NCBI GenBank assembly: GCA_934477125.1
Contig: CAKSOL010000005.1
Location: forward strand, 1-64,000
Length of the DNA: 64,000 nucleotides
Origin: an uncultured Eubacteriales bacterium
Lineage (GTDB): Bacteria > Bacillota > Clostridia > Oscillospirales > Acutalibacteraceae
Direction of reading: 5' to 3'
Below the pieces are notes generated by a model. That model was not told the origin of the DNA. It did no database searches and was given only the letters and a program-made list of their open reading frames with translations. A program made the position numbers and the translations under genes. Of this stretch, positions 1-8,309 are shown one piece after another; within the stretch, counting starts at the first letter, position 1, and every line of letters begins with the position of its first letter.

Positions 1-1167
1 GCGTTGGCACAGGAGGAAAGCGCAAATACCTCAAAGCGTGTTAAATTCGGCAAAAAAATCAATGCTGAAAAAGGTAAAGTCCCGAATTTAGTGTTCGGCT
101 ATGATAAAATACCGGGAGACTATTTTAATCTTGAAATAAACGAGCAGGAAGCTCAGGTAATAAAACAAATATATGACTTATATGTAAATTACGGTTGCGG
201 CGCTGCGAAAATTGCAAATGAGCTTAACTCCAACGGCATAAAAACCAAAAGAAACTGCCGCTGGAGTCAGAACGCTGTATGCCGTATACTTACAAATGAG
301 CTGTATACCGGAAAGGTAATAAACGGCAAGGAAGAGGTTGAAGATTTTTTAACCGGCAAACGCGCTGAACGTGATGAGACCGAATGGATGGTAACCGAAA
401 AGCCGGAGCTTAAAATCATAGAACCAGAACTTTTTGAGCAAACCCAGCAGATTATGAAAGAGCGCAACAAGCACTTTAAAACGGATAATGTTAAGCAAAG
501 TAATAAGCATTTATTTTCAACCCTTATAAAATGCAAGGAGTGCGGCTGGTCATTTCGGAGAAGCGTGCGTAAATATAAAAATACTTATATCAAGTGGGTA
601 TGCTCCGGTCATAACGGCAAAGGTGTTGATAGCTGTCCTAACGCCGTAACTGTTGATGAAAATGAGCTTATAGAGGTTTTACAGAATTATTTTGCGGAAT
701 TGCTTGCAAACAGAAAAAATGCTGTTAAATATGTTGTTGATGAATTTCAGCGGGTGTATAAGGCAAAGGATGAAAATATCTCTTATGAAAAAGAGCTTAA
801 AGCAAAAATTGCGAGGCTTGAAAACACAAGGCAAAAATATATAGATTTGTATACTGATGATATTATAACCAGAGCCGAAATGAATGAAAAAATAGGCGGA
901 AGCAAAAAAGAGCTGGAAAGGCTTCAAAACGAGCTTAAAGCAGTTTCGTATCATCTTACAAAGGAAGAACAGTTGGAGGACATATTAAACAATACTTTTA
1001 AGGAAATTGCGGATATAACAGACGTCAGAAATATGACAAACGCTCAGCTGAAAAAAATCATTCAGAAAATCGAGGTCGATAAGGACGGCAATGTGGATAT
1101 ATATTTACGCTTATTCGGCGAGCTTGGTTTAAATCAAAGCGTTCTAATATATGACAGCCGTACATAA
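1..1167 (+). CDS. Large serine recombinase, C-terminal part (cut by window start)
   Basis: The reading frame is open at the left edge, so only the C-terminal ~388 residues are visible; the catalytic resolvase domain lies outside the window. Visible parts fit a large serine integrase: a Recombinase domain (first ~110 residues, with the RWSQNAVCRIL and LYTGKVI helices that bind DNA), a zinc ribbon around residues 175-210 with the pairs CKEC and the later C..C of CSGHNGKGVDSC, and a long lysine-rich coiled coil near residues 245-320. Such proteins integrate and excise conjugative or phage-like elements, so the element this one moves presumably lies to the left and ends close to here. The family call is firm; the type of element is unknown. 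Confidence 0.9.
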   Translation, partial: ALAQEESANTSKRVKFGKKINAEKGKVPNLVFGYDKIPGDYFNLEINEQEAQVIKQIYDLYVNYGCGAAKIANELNSNGIKTKRNCRWSQNAVCRILTNELYTGKVINGKEEVEDFLTGKRAERDETEWMVTEKPELKIIEPELFEQTQQIMKERNKHFKTDNVKQSNKHLFSTLIKCKECGWSFRRSVRKYKNTYIKWVCSGHNGKGVDSCPNAVTVDENELIEVLQNYFAELLANRKNAVKYVVDEFQRVYKAKDENISYEKELKAKIARLENTRQKYIDLYTDDIITRAEMNEKIGGSKKELERLQNELKAVSYHLTKEEQLEDILNNTFKEIADITDVRNMTNAQLKKIIQKIEVDKDGNVDIYLRLFGELGLNQSVLIYDSRT

Positions 1168-1303
1168 AGATGTAACTGAACGGTTGCGCAATGAAAACCC
1201 GCAGTTGTACAAACAGGTCAAACAGGTGCTTGAAAAGAATAAGGAAGAACGGCATATCAGAGGCGGTATGGCAACAAGAAGAAAGTACAAGGGGATTGAA
1301 TAA
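1151..1303 (+). CDS. Small protein encoded with the recombinase (50 aa)
   Basis: ATG at 1151 overlaps the last 17 nt of the recombinase gene in another frame, and the product is a charged, probably helical 50-residue protein ending in RGGMATRRKYKGIE. The overlap suggests translational coupling to the recombinase. Short basic proteins with an RHIRGGxATxxKY-like tail often accompany mobile-element recombinases of Firmicutes; this is remembered family resemblance, not a tested match. Its function is unknown. Confidence 0.6.
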   Translation: MTAVHKDVTERLRNENPQLYKQVKQVLEKNKEERHIRGGMATRRKYKGIE

Positions 1304-1310
1304 AAAACAG

Positions 1311-1339
1311 TTGACAAGCAAAAAATACGGTGATATACT
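1311..1339 (+). promoter_or_regulatory. Promoter of the ilvE leader
   Basis: TTGACA (1311-1316), a 17-nt spacer and TATACT (1334-1339) form a near-consensus vegetative promoter. Transcription would begin near 1346, giving an untranslated leader of about 150 nt before ilvE. Confidence 0.8.
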
Positions 1340-1346
1340 TTAATTA

Positions 1347-1470
1347 TTAAAGAGGCCGTGGCAGTATATATCTCTTTAAGACTTATAACCGCTAAATGCC
1401 GTGGATGTTTCGCTGATTCAGCCAATGGGGGCTTCAGTCTCGTATGAGACGGGAGTCCTCGGCTTTTTTC
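1347..1470 (+). promoter_or_regulatory. Structured leader with candidate attenuator upstream of ilvE
   Basis: The leader starts with TTAAAGAG (1347-1354) pairing with CTCTTTAA (1372-1379) around a loop containing GCCGTGGCA; a similar string, GCCGTGGAT, recurs at 1399. It ends with a hairpin from 1427 (GTCTC-GTAT-GAGAC core, an A/G mismatch, then about nine outer pairs including wobbles) followed by GGCTTTTTTC, which looks like an intrinsic terminator upstream of the ilvE ribosome binding site (AAGGAG, 1484-1489). I see no T-box motif, no ykkC-type core and no leader peptide rich in branched-chain codons. It is therefore a conditional-terminator candidate of unidentified class. Confidence 0.5.
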
Positions 1471-1498
1471 GGAACATAATTTCAAGGAGCTGAAAACA

Positions 1499-2569
1499 AT
1501 GGATATTAAAATCACAAAAGTACAAAATCCAAAAGAAAAACCCGATCCGAAAACCCTCGAATTCGGTAAAACGTTTACGGATCATATGTTTATAATGGAT
1601 TACAATACCGATAAGGGATGGCATGACGCAAGAATTGTTCCGTTTGGAAGAATTTCTATTCATCCTGCATCAACAGTCCTGCATTATGGCTCGGAAATAT
1701 TCGAGGGGCTGAAAGCGTATCGCCGGGCAGACGGTGTTGTTCAGCTTTTCAGACCCATTGAAAATGTGCGCCGTATGAATAATTCAGCCGAAAGACTTTG
1801 TCTGCCGCAAATTCCCGAAGAAGATTTGCTTCAGATTTTGGAAACATTTGTTGAATTGGAGCAGGATTGGACTCCTTTCGACTTCGGAACATCGCTGTAT
1901 TTGCGTCCGTTTATGTTCGGAAACGATGAGTCGCTCGGCGTACATGCGGTTCATAACGCAACGTTTATGCTGATTGCCTCGCCGGTTGGCAGTTATTATA
2001 AAGAGGGAATCAACCCGGTTAAGATTATGATTGAATCGGAGGATGTCAGGGCAGTTCGCGGCGGCACAGGATACGCTAAATGCGGGGGAAACTATGCTGC
2101 GAGCAACCGTGCAGGCGAAAAAGCGGAGCAAAAGGGCTATTCCCAGGTTCTCTGGCTTGACGGCGTTGAAAGAAAGTATATTGAAGAGGTCGGCGCTATG
2201 AACGTTATGTTCAAAATTGCCGGTGAAATTGTTACGCCTAAGCTGACCGGTTCAATTCTTCCGGGAATAACCCGTAAATCCTGTATTGAGGTTTTAAAGG
2301 ATGAGGGTTATACCGTAAGCGAGCGTTTGATTTCTGTTGATGAGCTTGGTGAAGCGCTTAACAGCGGAAAATTGGAGGAAGCATGGGGCTGCGGAACAGC
2401 GGCGGTTGTTTCTCCTATTGGCGAGCTTTGCTATAAGGACAAGAAATTTATAATAAATAACGGTAAAATCGGTCCGGTTACGCAGCATCTTTACGATACT
2501 CTGACCGGAATACAGTGGGGAAAAACCGAAGATAAATTCGGTTGGACATATCCTATTAAAAAACAATAA
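1499..2569 (+). CDS. ilvE: Branched-chain amino acid aminotransferase
   Basis: This 356-residue protein is a fold-type IV PLP aminotransferase that interconverts valine, leucine and isoleucine with their 2-oxo acids, normally using glutamate/2-oxoglutarate. Visible hallmarks are the start of the catalytic core (LHYGSEIFEGLKAY), the region before the PLP lysine (GGTGYAKCGGNYAAS), the segment EEVGAMNVMF and the cofactor-phosphate stretch GSILPGITR. Length is normal for a bacterial IlvE. AAGGAG lies 9 nt before the ATG. It stands alone behind its own promoter and a terminator-like leader, so it is probably regulated by attenuation, and a strong hairpin follows it. Confidence 0.95.
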   Translation: MDIKITKVQNPKEKPDPKTLEFGKTFTDHMFIMDYNTDKGWHDARIVPFGRISIHPASTVLHYGSEIFEGLKAYRRADGVVQLFRPIENVRRMNNSAERLCLPQIPEEDLLQILETFVELEQDWTPFDFGTSLYLRPFMFGNDESLGVHAVHNATFMLIASPVGSYYKEGINPVKIMIESEDVRAVRGGTGYAKCGGNYAASNRAGEKAEQKGYSQVLWLDGVERKYIEEVGAMNVMFKIAGEIVTPKLTGSILPGITRKSCIEVLKDEGYTVSERLISVDELGEALNSGKLEEAWGCGTAAVVSPIGELCYKDKKFIINNGKIGPVTQHLYDTLTGIQWGKTEDKFGWTYPIKKQ

Positions 2570-2594
2570 TTCAGATTCAGATAAGAATAAAAAT

Positions 2595-2633
2595 AAAACA
2601 GCCTTCATATAAATTTGATATGGAGGCTGTTTT
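2595..2633 (+). terminator. Hairpin after ilvE that carries the bofA ribosome binding site
   Basis: Sixteen-base arms (2595-2610 and 2618-2633, one G-T pair) around a 7-nt loop are followed by a short T-rich stretch. The right arm contains TGGAGG, which is also the only ribosome binding site for the gene starting at 2637. Confidence 0.7.
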
Positions 2634-2636
2634 ATT

Positions 2637-2900
2637 ATGCGTATTATCGGTTACATATTTTTAGGTGTCGCTGCAATATTCTTTGCGGTAAAAACAGGCT
2701 TTGCAATTCGGGGAGGACGACCGCTGCCGCGTTTGTTTTTGCACGCGCTTCTCGGACTTGCCGTTTTGGCGGCAGTAAATTTAACCGGCTTTTTAAGCGG
2801 CGTTCATATTCCGATAAACGGCTGGTCGGTGGGAACAGCCGCGTTGTTCGGAGTCCCGGCAGTATGCGGCCAGCTGATTTTGCAGATTATTATGCGATAA
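2637..2900 (+). CDS. bofA: BofA-family protein (pro-sigma-K processing inhibitor homologue)
   Basis: An 87-residue integral membrane protein with a hydrophobic N-terminus (residues 3-20) and the BofA core at about 35-85: HALLGLAVLAAVNL, then IPINGWSVGTAALFGVP ending in a final hydrophobic helix. In Bacillus, BofA sits in the outer forespore membrane and holds the SpoIVFB protease inactive until engulfment ends. Homologues in Clostridia are common even where SpoIVFB is absent, so the exact role here is uncertain. Its start codon is only 3 nt beyond the ilvE hairpin, so translation may be reduced when transcripts read through from ilvE. Confidence 0.8.
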   Translation: MRIIGYIFLGVAAIFFAVKTGFAIRGGRPLPRLFLHALLGLAVLAAVNLTGFLSGVHIPINGWSVGTAALFGVPAVCGQLILQIIMR

Positions 2901-2923
2901 TCCCCGATATCATAGCAAAAGTA

Positions 2924-4912
2924 TTATTGCAACAAAGTATTCGGAACAGTTTCAGAAGTAGCCCCGGAATCTCCGAAGAAATAGGCGTCAAGCAACGTTC
3001 TGACGAGCATACCGGCAGAATAACCCGATTCACCGTGTTCGAGAATAACCGATATTGCAATTTCCGGTTTATCAAACGGAGCGAAAACTATATATGTGCT
3101 GTGGTCGGCTTGATTTGTAACCTGGGCGGTTCCGGTTTTACCGCCTATCTTTATCGGATAATCGCTGAGGGCAGCGCGTCCCGTTCCGTCGACTGTAACC
3201 GAAAGCATACCCTCCTTAACAGCGCTGAGCGTATCAGCGCTTATTTTTACGGTATTTAGCACCTCAGGTTCACTTGAAACATAGGTTTCTGTAAGGTCAT
3301 AAGATACAACACGGTCTATAAGTGTAGCGCGGTAGTGTGTTCCGCCGTTTGATAAGGTTGCGGCATAATTTGCAAGCTGCAGGGGAGTGAAAGCGTTTTT
3401 TTGACCTATTGCAAACTGCAATGTGTCTCCGCCCATATTATCATTTTCGGGTTCTATAAGAATACCCTTGCTGTCATCAACCTCAACGCCTGTTTTAACT
3501 CCAAGACCGAATTGCTTGAAATAATCGGTGAGCGTTGTGGCACCTATACGCCGCCCAAGCTCAAAGAAAAAATAGTTGCAGCTTTTTGCAAGCGCTGTTT
3601 TAAGCGGAATGGCTCCGTGATAACCGAGGCATGAGGGCTGAAAATCTTTAAATAATTTGTAGGTATGCAAGCAGGTTATAGTCTCGCCGCGCGAGTAAAG
3701 ACCGTTTTCCATTGCCGCAACCGCAACAGCCGGTTTTATAGTTGAACCAATCGGGTATACACCCTGAAATGCGCGGTCGGTAAGCGGTTTTGACGGGTCT
3801 TTCAAGAGCGCGTCATAATTTTCGCTCATTTTTGCGGAATCGTAGGTTGGATAATTAGCAGCGCAGATGACATGTCCGCTGTGAATATCAATCATAACCG
3901 CCGCTCCAGCAGTTACCGGACCGCCCTCGCTTTTTAATTTTTTAACGGTTTCTTCAAGCTTATTCTGAGCGATTCTTTGTATACTCTTATCAAGAGTAAG
4001 CATAACAGTCTTTCCAGCAACCGGTTCCCGCGTTACTTTGCTTGAAATAATATTTCCGGTGCTGTCAAGAGTATAGGTTATTGTACCGTCAGTACCGTGT
4101 AAATACTTTTCAGCCCAATATTCTATACCACTTTTTCCGACTTTATCGCTGTATGAATATCCCTTTGATTTGTAATTTTCGCCGTCGTCCTTATCCCAGT
4201 CTTCCTCAAATATCGGTCCGACGGTTCCGATTAAATTGACTGCAAGCGATGTATCGGGGTATTCTCTGAAAGGAACAACACTAACCGTAACGCCGGAATA
4301 AAGAAAACCTTTTTCAGAAACCTTTCTCATAAGCTCAGTGGGTATATCCTCAGCAAAGGTGTAAGGATAGGATATTGAAAAATCCGCGATATCCATACTG
4401 TACCGCACACCCATAATCAAGCGCTGCTCATCCGGCTCATATTTCTCAAGACCGTATTTTTCAACCATTCTCACAAAGCAGTTTTCGGCGGTTGCATAAT
4501 GAGCAAGTCCTAATTTCGATATAAGCTTATCGGTTTTGCCGTCTGCAATAAAATTATATGGAGCAGCAGTCTCAAGGGGAAGATCATCAGTCCATTTAAC
4601 ATTACTTTCCGATAACATTCCGATAAGAGATAAAATAACATCATTCATATCGCTTTTAACATAAGCTTTGTTGAACACAATATTATAGCCGTCCCGATTT
4701 ACGGCTATTTTTCTTCCGTAGCAATCAAGAATTTCGCCGCGCGGAGCTTTAAGAACCGCAGTAAGAGTTTTTGTTCCTGAAATAATGCCGTTTTCGCTTT
4801 TTCCGGCGCGCACCTGCAGGGAATACATACGGCCTGTATATAAAAGCATTATCAATACGAGCGCTGCGGAAAGCACCGTAAGCTGAATTTGATTTCGCTT
4901 TTGAAACGGCAT
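2924..4912 (-). CDS. mrdA: Penicillin-binding protein 2 (class B transpeptidase)
   Basis: A 662-residue membrane-anchored peptidoglycan DD-transpeptidase of the elongation machinery. One membrane segment (about residues 10-28) precedes a PBP dimerisation domain beginning with the APRGEILDCYGR motif near residue 56. The transpeptidase motifs are intact: S390-T-I-K393 with the acylated serine, S444-C-N446, and K592-T-G-T-A. It is the last gene of the mreB-mreC-mreD-mrdA block and its start overlaps the mreD stop by one base, so it is translated in step with the shape proteins. Expected to cross-link lateral wall peptidoglycan together with a RodA protein not seen here. Confidence 0.93.
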   Translation of the reverse strand: MPFQKRNQIQLTVLSAALVLIMLLYTGRMYSLQVRAGKSENGIISGTKTLTAVLKAPRGEILDCYGRKIAVNRDGYNIVFNKAYVKSDMNDVILSLIGMLSESNVKWTDDLPLETAAPYNFIADGKTDKLISKLGLAHYATAENCFVRMVEKYGLEKYEPDEQRLIMGVRYSMDIADFSISYPYTFAEDIPTELMRKVSEKGFLYSGVTVSVVPFREYPDTSLAVNLIGTVGPIFEEDWDKDDGENYKSKGYSYSDKVGKSGIEYWAEKYLHGTDGTITYTLDSTGNIISSKVTREPVAGKTVMLTLDKSIQRIAQNKLEETVKKLKSEGGPVTAGAAVMIDIHSGHVICAANYPTYDSAKMSENYDALLKDPSKPLTDRAFQGVYPIGSTIKPAVAVAAMENGLYSRGETITCLHTYKLFKDFQPSCLGYHGAIPLKTALAKSCNYFFFELGRRIGATTLTDYFKQFGLGVKTGVEVDDSKGILIEPENDNMGGDTLQFAIGQKNAFTPLQLANYAATLSNGGTHYRATLIDRVVSYDLTETYVSSEPEVLNTVKISADTLSAVKEGMLSVTVDGTGRAALSDYPIKIGGKTGTAQVTNQADHSTYIVFAPFDKPEIAISVILEHGESGYSAGMLVRTLLDAYFFGDSGATSETVPNTLLQ

Positions 4913-5433
4913 TATTTAACATCTCCCTTCGTTCTGAATTTAAAAATAAAACGCTGCCAGTAATACAGAGGGAATATAAAAACAGAAGTATATATTACAG
5001 ACGGAATAGCATACTGCATAAGATATTCAATGCTGTTTCCCGTTCCGCTGAAAGCAAAGAAGAACAGCCAGCGCAGGAAATAGTATATTACAGACCAAAT
5101 CAAAGCAATTATAACGGCGGATTTAAGATTATTGTTCAGAAGATAATGCGTGGCAAGAGCGGTTAAAAAGCATAGCAAAAAGAAAATAATTGTGTTAAAG
5201 CACGAGGTTCCGCTTGCGATGCTGTCGGTAAATATCCCGACGAGAGAGCCGACAACCGCAGAATGCAGCTCATCACGGTACATAGAAAGAGCAGCCAAAA
5301 ATGGGAGCAGCAGCATAGGTCTTGCTCCGAAAACGGAAATATTAAGTATATCTGTATAGTGCAGCAAAAACAGCAGAATTGCTGTTATCAGTTCTGCGCC
5401 TGCTGATATACTTCTTCTTGCAAAGCGGTTCAT
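4912..5433 (-). CDS. mreD: Rod shape-determining protein MreD
   Basis: A 173-residue hydrophobic protein with about five membrane segments, the usual size and topology for MreD, the least conserved member of the rod complex. The assignment rests mainly on position: it overlaps mreC upstream by 4 nt and mrdA downstream by 1 nt, in the standard mreBCD-mrdA order. It is thought to link MreC and the cytoplasmic MreB filament with membrane PBPs. No catalytic motif is expected or seen. Confidence 0.85.
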   Translation of the reverse strand: MNRFARRSISAGAELITAILLFLLHYTDILNISVFGARPMLLLPFLAALSMYRDELHSAVVGSLVGIFTDSIASGTSCFNTIIFFLLCFLTALATHYLLNNNLKSAVIIALIWSVIYYFLRWLFFFAFSGTGNSIEYLMQYAIPSVIYTSVFIFPLYYWQRFIFKFRTKGDVK

Positions 5434-6287
5434 TTTGCCGCTCCTTTACTTTCAATCTGCCCTTCAAAAGAGGTTATAACCATTACCTGCTTTATAGCTG
5501 CTAAATCCGCAAACGGCTTTATATCAGCAAAAATTGAGGTATTATAAGGGTCGCTTCCGATAGATTCTATTGTACCTATCAAAAGCCCGTCCGGGAAAAC
5601 GCCCTCGCCGGATGTTACAATATAATCGCCGATGGCAACATTACAGGAACGGGACAAATTGGTAAGCCGACACATACCTTTACCTGCAAGTTCAAGAGTT
5701 CCGGTGACTATTCCGGAATCGCGGCTGCGATTATCGAGAGCTCCGGCGGTTATCTCCGGACTTAAAATTGAAGTAACCTTTGATGTTGTCAGTCCGACCT
5801 GCGATATGTAGCCCACAAGCCCTTCCTCTGTAATAACCGGGTCGTGTAAGCTGATATCATTAAGAGAGCCGCGGTTTATAACAAAACCGCCGTAAGGGTC
5901 GTCGGAATCGTGTGCTATTACGGTCGCATCCGAAAAAACAAAATCCGGATTTGTTTCTTTCATTCCGAGGTAGTTCTTATAATAGTCATTTTGAGCAATA
6001 GCCTCATCGTATTCCGCAAGCTTTTCCCGCAAACCGTTTATTTCAGAACGAAGCTCAGCGTTTTCCAGAAGAAGCCGGTTGCCGTCACTATAAGATTTTG
6101 ATATATCCGAAAAAAATCCCGAAATCCCGCTTGCCAGCTTCTGGAACGGAGCAGCAATAGAACCGGCAATATCAGCCTGCGGCGCTATTCTTCCGCCGAT
6201 AAAGACAACGGCAATCGCAGCCGCCGTTATAACGGCAAATATTCCTACAATTATCTTAAATTGTCGGCTGCGAAAGAAAAATCGCAT
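5430..6287 (-). CDS. mreC: Cell shape-determining protein MreC
   Basis: A 285-residue bitopic protein: short basic cytoplasmic start, one membrane helix (about 10-30), a coiled coil (about 65-105, LLLENAELRSEINGLREKLAEY), then the extracellular double beta-barrel domain with the typical stretches VINRGSLNDI, GLVGYISQVG and IVTSGEGVFPDGLLIGTI. MreC organises the elongasome outside the membrane and contacts PBP2. The gene lies 25 nt after mreB and overlaps mreD, as expected for a single transcription unit. Confidence 0.93.
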   Translation of the reverse strand: MRFFFRSRQFKIIVGIFAVITAAAIAVVFIGGRIAPQADIAGSIAAPFQKLASGISGFFSDISKSYSDGNRLLLENAELRSEINGLREKLAEYDEAIAQNDYYKNYLGMKETNPDFVFSDATVIAHDSDDPYGGFVINRGSLNDISLHDPVITEEGLVGYISQVGLTTSKVTSILSPEITAGALDNRSRDSGIVTGTLELAGKGMCRLTNLSRSCNVAIGDYIVTSGEGVFPDGLLIGTIESIGSDPYNTSIFADIKPFADLAAIKQVMVITSFEGQIESKGAAK

Positions 6288-6312
6288 TTTTTATCATACC
6301 TTTCGTTTGAGC

Positions 6313-7332
6313 TTAACGGAATCTCTTTCCGCGGCGGAATACATAATTTTCAAAACCGCTGTCCGCCTCAAGACGCTTTGCGGTTCCGAGAACAACGCAA
6401 TCAAGCGGGTTAGCCGCAACGCTGACAGGCATACCGGTTTCTTCAGCAATGAGCTCAGCGAGTCCTCTGAGCAAAGCCCCGCCGCCCGTAAGAGTTATTC
6501 CGCTGTCAATTATATCTGCTGAAAGCTCAGGCGGTGTTTTTTCAAGAGTTGAACGGATAGTGTCTATTATCTGAGAAATCGGATCAGACATTGCATCTCT
6601 GACTTCCCTTGAGGAAATTGTTATATTCTTCGGCAGACCGTCAACCAAATTTCTTCCCTTTATATCAATACTTGTTTCATTATCATAAGGCTTAGCAGAG
6701 CCAATATCGATTTTGATTTTTTCAGCCGTTCTTTCGCCTATGAGAAGATTGTGCTTTTTGCGGATATAATTGATAATCGACTCGTCAAGGTCGTCACCTG
6801 CAATACGTATTGATTGCGCCGTAACAATATCACCGAGAGATATAACAGCAACCTCGCTTGTTCCTCCGCCGATATCTACCACCATACTGCCGGAGGCGTC
6901 CCAAATAGGAAGCCCGGCGCCGACTGCCGCTGCCATTGGTTCCTCAACAAGGTCTATATCCGTAGCACCAGCCTGCTTTGCGGCATCATAAACCGCACGG
7001 CTTTCAACCTCTGTAACGCCTGCGGGAATACATATAACCATTCTTACGCGGGAAAAGAAAGAGCCCTTGAGCGCTTGGCGGACAAACCGTTTAAGCATTG
7101 CGGCTGTAACGTCAAAGTCCGCTATTACTCCGTCCTTTAAAGGACGGACAGCAACAATAGAACCGGGGGTTCTGCCTATCATTTCCTTGGCTTCTGTTCC
7201 GACTGCGCGAACAGCGTCATTTCTTACATCATACGCCACAACCGACGGTTCTCTCATAATAATGCCTTTACCTTTAACGCAAACGAGAGTGTTTGCCGTT
7301 CCGAGGTCAACGCCTATATCTCTTGTAAACAT
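6313..7332 (-). CDS. mreB: Actin-like rod shape protein MreB
   Basis: A 339-residue bacterial actin that forms membrane-associated filaments guiding lateral wall synthesis. Nucleotide-binding signatures are clear: phosphate 1 loop DIGVDLGTANTLV, the MVVDIGGGTSEVAVIS phosphate 2 loop, and the adenosine loop GITLTGGGALLRGL. Length and collinearity match the family. It leads the mreBCD-mrdA block and is preceded closely by a lipid kinase gene. The last ~15 residues (ENYVFRRGKRFR) are more basic than in most MreB proteins. Confidence 0.95.
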   Translation of the reverse strand: MFTRDIGVDLGTANTLVCVKGKGIIMREPSVVAYDVRNDAVRAVGTEAKEMIGRTPGSIVAVRPLKDGVIADFDVTAAMLKRFVRQALKGSFFSRVRMVICIPAGVTEVESRAVYDAAKQAGATDIDLVEEPMAAAVGAGLPIWDASGSMVVDIGGGTSEVAVISLGDIVTAQSIRIAGDDLDESIINYIRKKHNLLIGERTAEKIKIDIGSAKPYDNETSIDIKGRNLVDGLPKNITISSREVRDAMSDPISQIIDTIRSTLEKTPPELSADIIDSGITLTGGGALLRGLAELIAEETGMPVSVAANPLDCVVLGTAKRLEADSGFENYVFRRGKRFR

Positions 7333-7347
7333 AATTTAAATCACCTA

Positions 7348-8295
7348 TTATTCCGTTATTTCTGTTTCTTCATCATCGGCAATAAGATGCGGCAGAGGAT
7401 GCTCTGAAAGCATAAGACGGAGAGAATGGGGAAGATTTTTTATGGTAACGGTATCTTTTCCTGAGGCATATTCTCCGTCCAGAGTCCAGGCAAGATCCGC
7501 GCCGCCGGTAACGACTATTTCCTTTGCATGAAAAAATTCTATTCCTTCGCGGGAGAGGTCACGCTTGAGAATAGCGTCAATATAGCTTTGAAACTGAATG
7601 AAATTAGCCGGATTGCGAATAAGCAAAACCTCAAATTCCCCGTCGTTAAGCTTAACGAGTGTATCGCTGAACTTAACAATTCCGCCGACAGACATAGAAT
7701 TAGATACAGCTCCGAAAAGAAAATCACCCTCAATTTCGCGGCCGTCGCAATTAAATTTAAGGTGAAACGGCTTAATATCTCCGAGAAGCTTTATTCCCTC
7801 AAAAAAATACGCCGCCTGACCGAGAACATTTTTGACATCCTGCGGGGCAGAATACGATGCGGCTGTAAAAGCTCCGAATGAAGCGGTATAACAGAAATAT
7901 CTGTCGTCAAACTGACCGAGGTCAAGACATACCTCTTTGCCGTTCACTATATCACGCGCGGCGGTTTGGATATTTCTTGAAATACGAAGCCCTGATGACC
8001 ATTCGTTAAGCGTTCCGGACGGGATATAGCCTACCTTGCAGGAAATTCCGGATCTCAGCAAGCCGGTAACAACCTCGTTCAGCGTTCCGTCACCGCCAGC
8101 AACAACTATTATATCGTATTTATCAGGCTTCAGAGAGCATACATATTCAGTCGCATCGCCACGCGCTTTTGTCGGATATACCGTTACCTCATACCTTCCC
8201 GACGAAAGCTCCGAGACAACCTGCATAAGAGAGGTTTTCATTTTAGCTTTTCCCGAACATGGGTTTACAATCAGTAAAAGTTTATTATTATCCAA
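7348..8295 (-). CDS. Diacylglycerol kinase family lipid kinase
   Basis: The DAGK catalytic fold is shown by LLIVNPCSGKAK at the N-terminus, VVAGGDGTLNEVVTGL (the GGDGT nucleotide-binding motif), IPSGTLNEW, and the later FLFGAVSNSMSVGG and LNDGEFEVLLI blocks typical of the DgkB/YegS family, which phosphorylate diacylglycerol or related lipids at the inner membrane face. I prefer the TTG start at 8295, which sits about 8 nt after GGAGGAA, over an ATG further upstream that overlaps tsaD. The product is then 315 residues. It may return diacylglycerol, released during lipoteichoic acid assembly, to phospholipid synthesis. Confidence 0.88.
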   Translation of the reverse strand: MDNNKLLLIVNPCSGKAKMKTSLMQVVSELSSGRYEVTVYPTKARGDATEYVCSLKPDKYDIIVVAGGDGTLNEVVTGLLRSGISCKVGYIPSGTLNEWSSGLRISRNIQTAARDIVNGKEVCLDLGQFDDRYFCYTASFGAFTAASYSAPQDVKNVLGQAAYFFEGIKLLGDIKPFHLKFNCDGREIEGDFLFGAVSNSMSVGGIVKFSDTLVKLNDGEFEVLLIRNPANFIQFQSYIDAILKRDLSREGIEFFHAKEIVVTGGADLAWTLDGEYASGKDTVTIKNLPHSLRLMLSEHPLPHLIADDEETEITE

Positions 8296-8309
8296 AAAAA
8301 TTCCTCCGT

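Noticed and set aside
1347..1498. T-box or ykkC-type riboswitch upstream of ilvE
   Set aside because: There is no AGGGTGG-ACCGCG-like T-box string and no ykkC core; only generic stem and terminator features are seen.
2615..3259. Plus-strand 214-codon open frame across bofA and the end of the PBP2 gene
   Set aside because: It is out of frame with bofA and antisense to the conserved PBP2 C-terminus; arginine- and cysteine-rich composition is that of a shadow frame.
6313..7339. Long plus-strand open frames antisense to mreB
   Set aside because: MreB is strongly conserved on the minus strand; the antisense frames have no ribosome binding sites and no plausible product.
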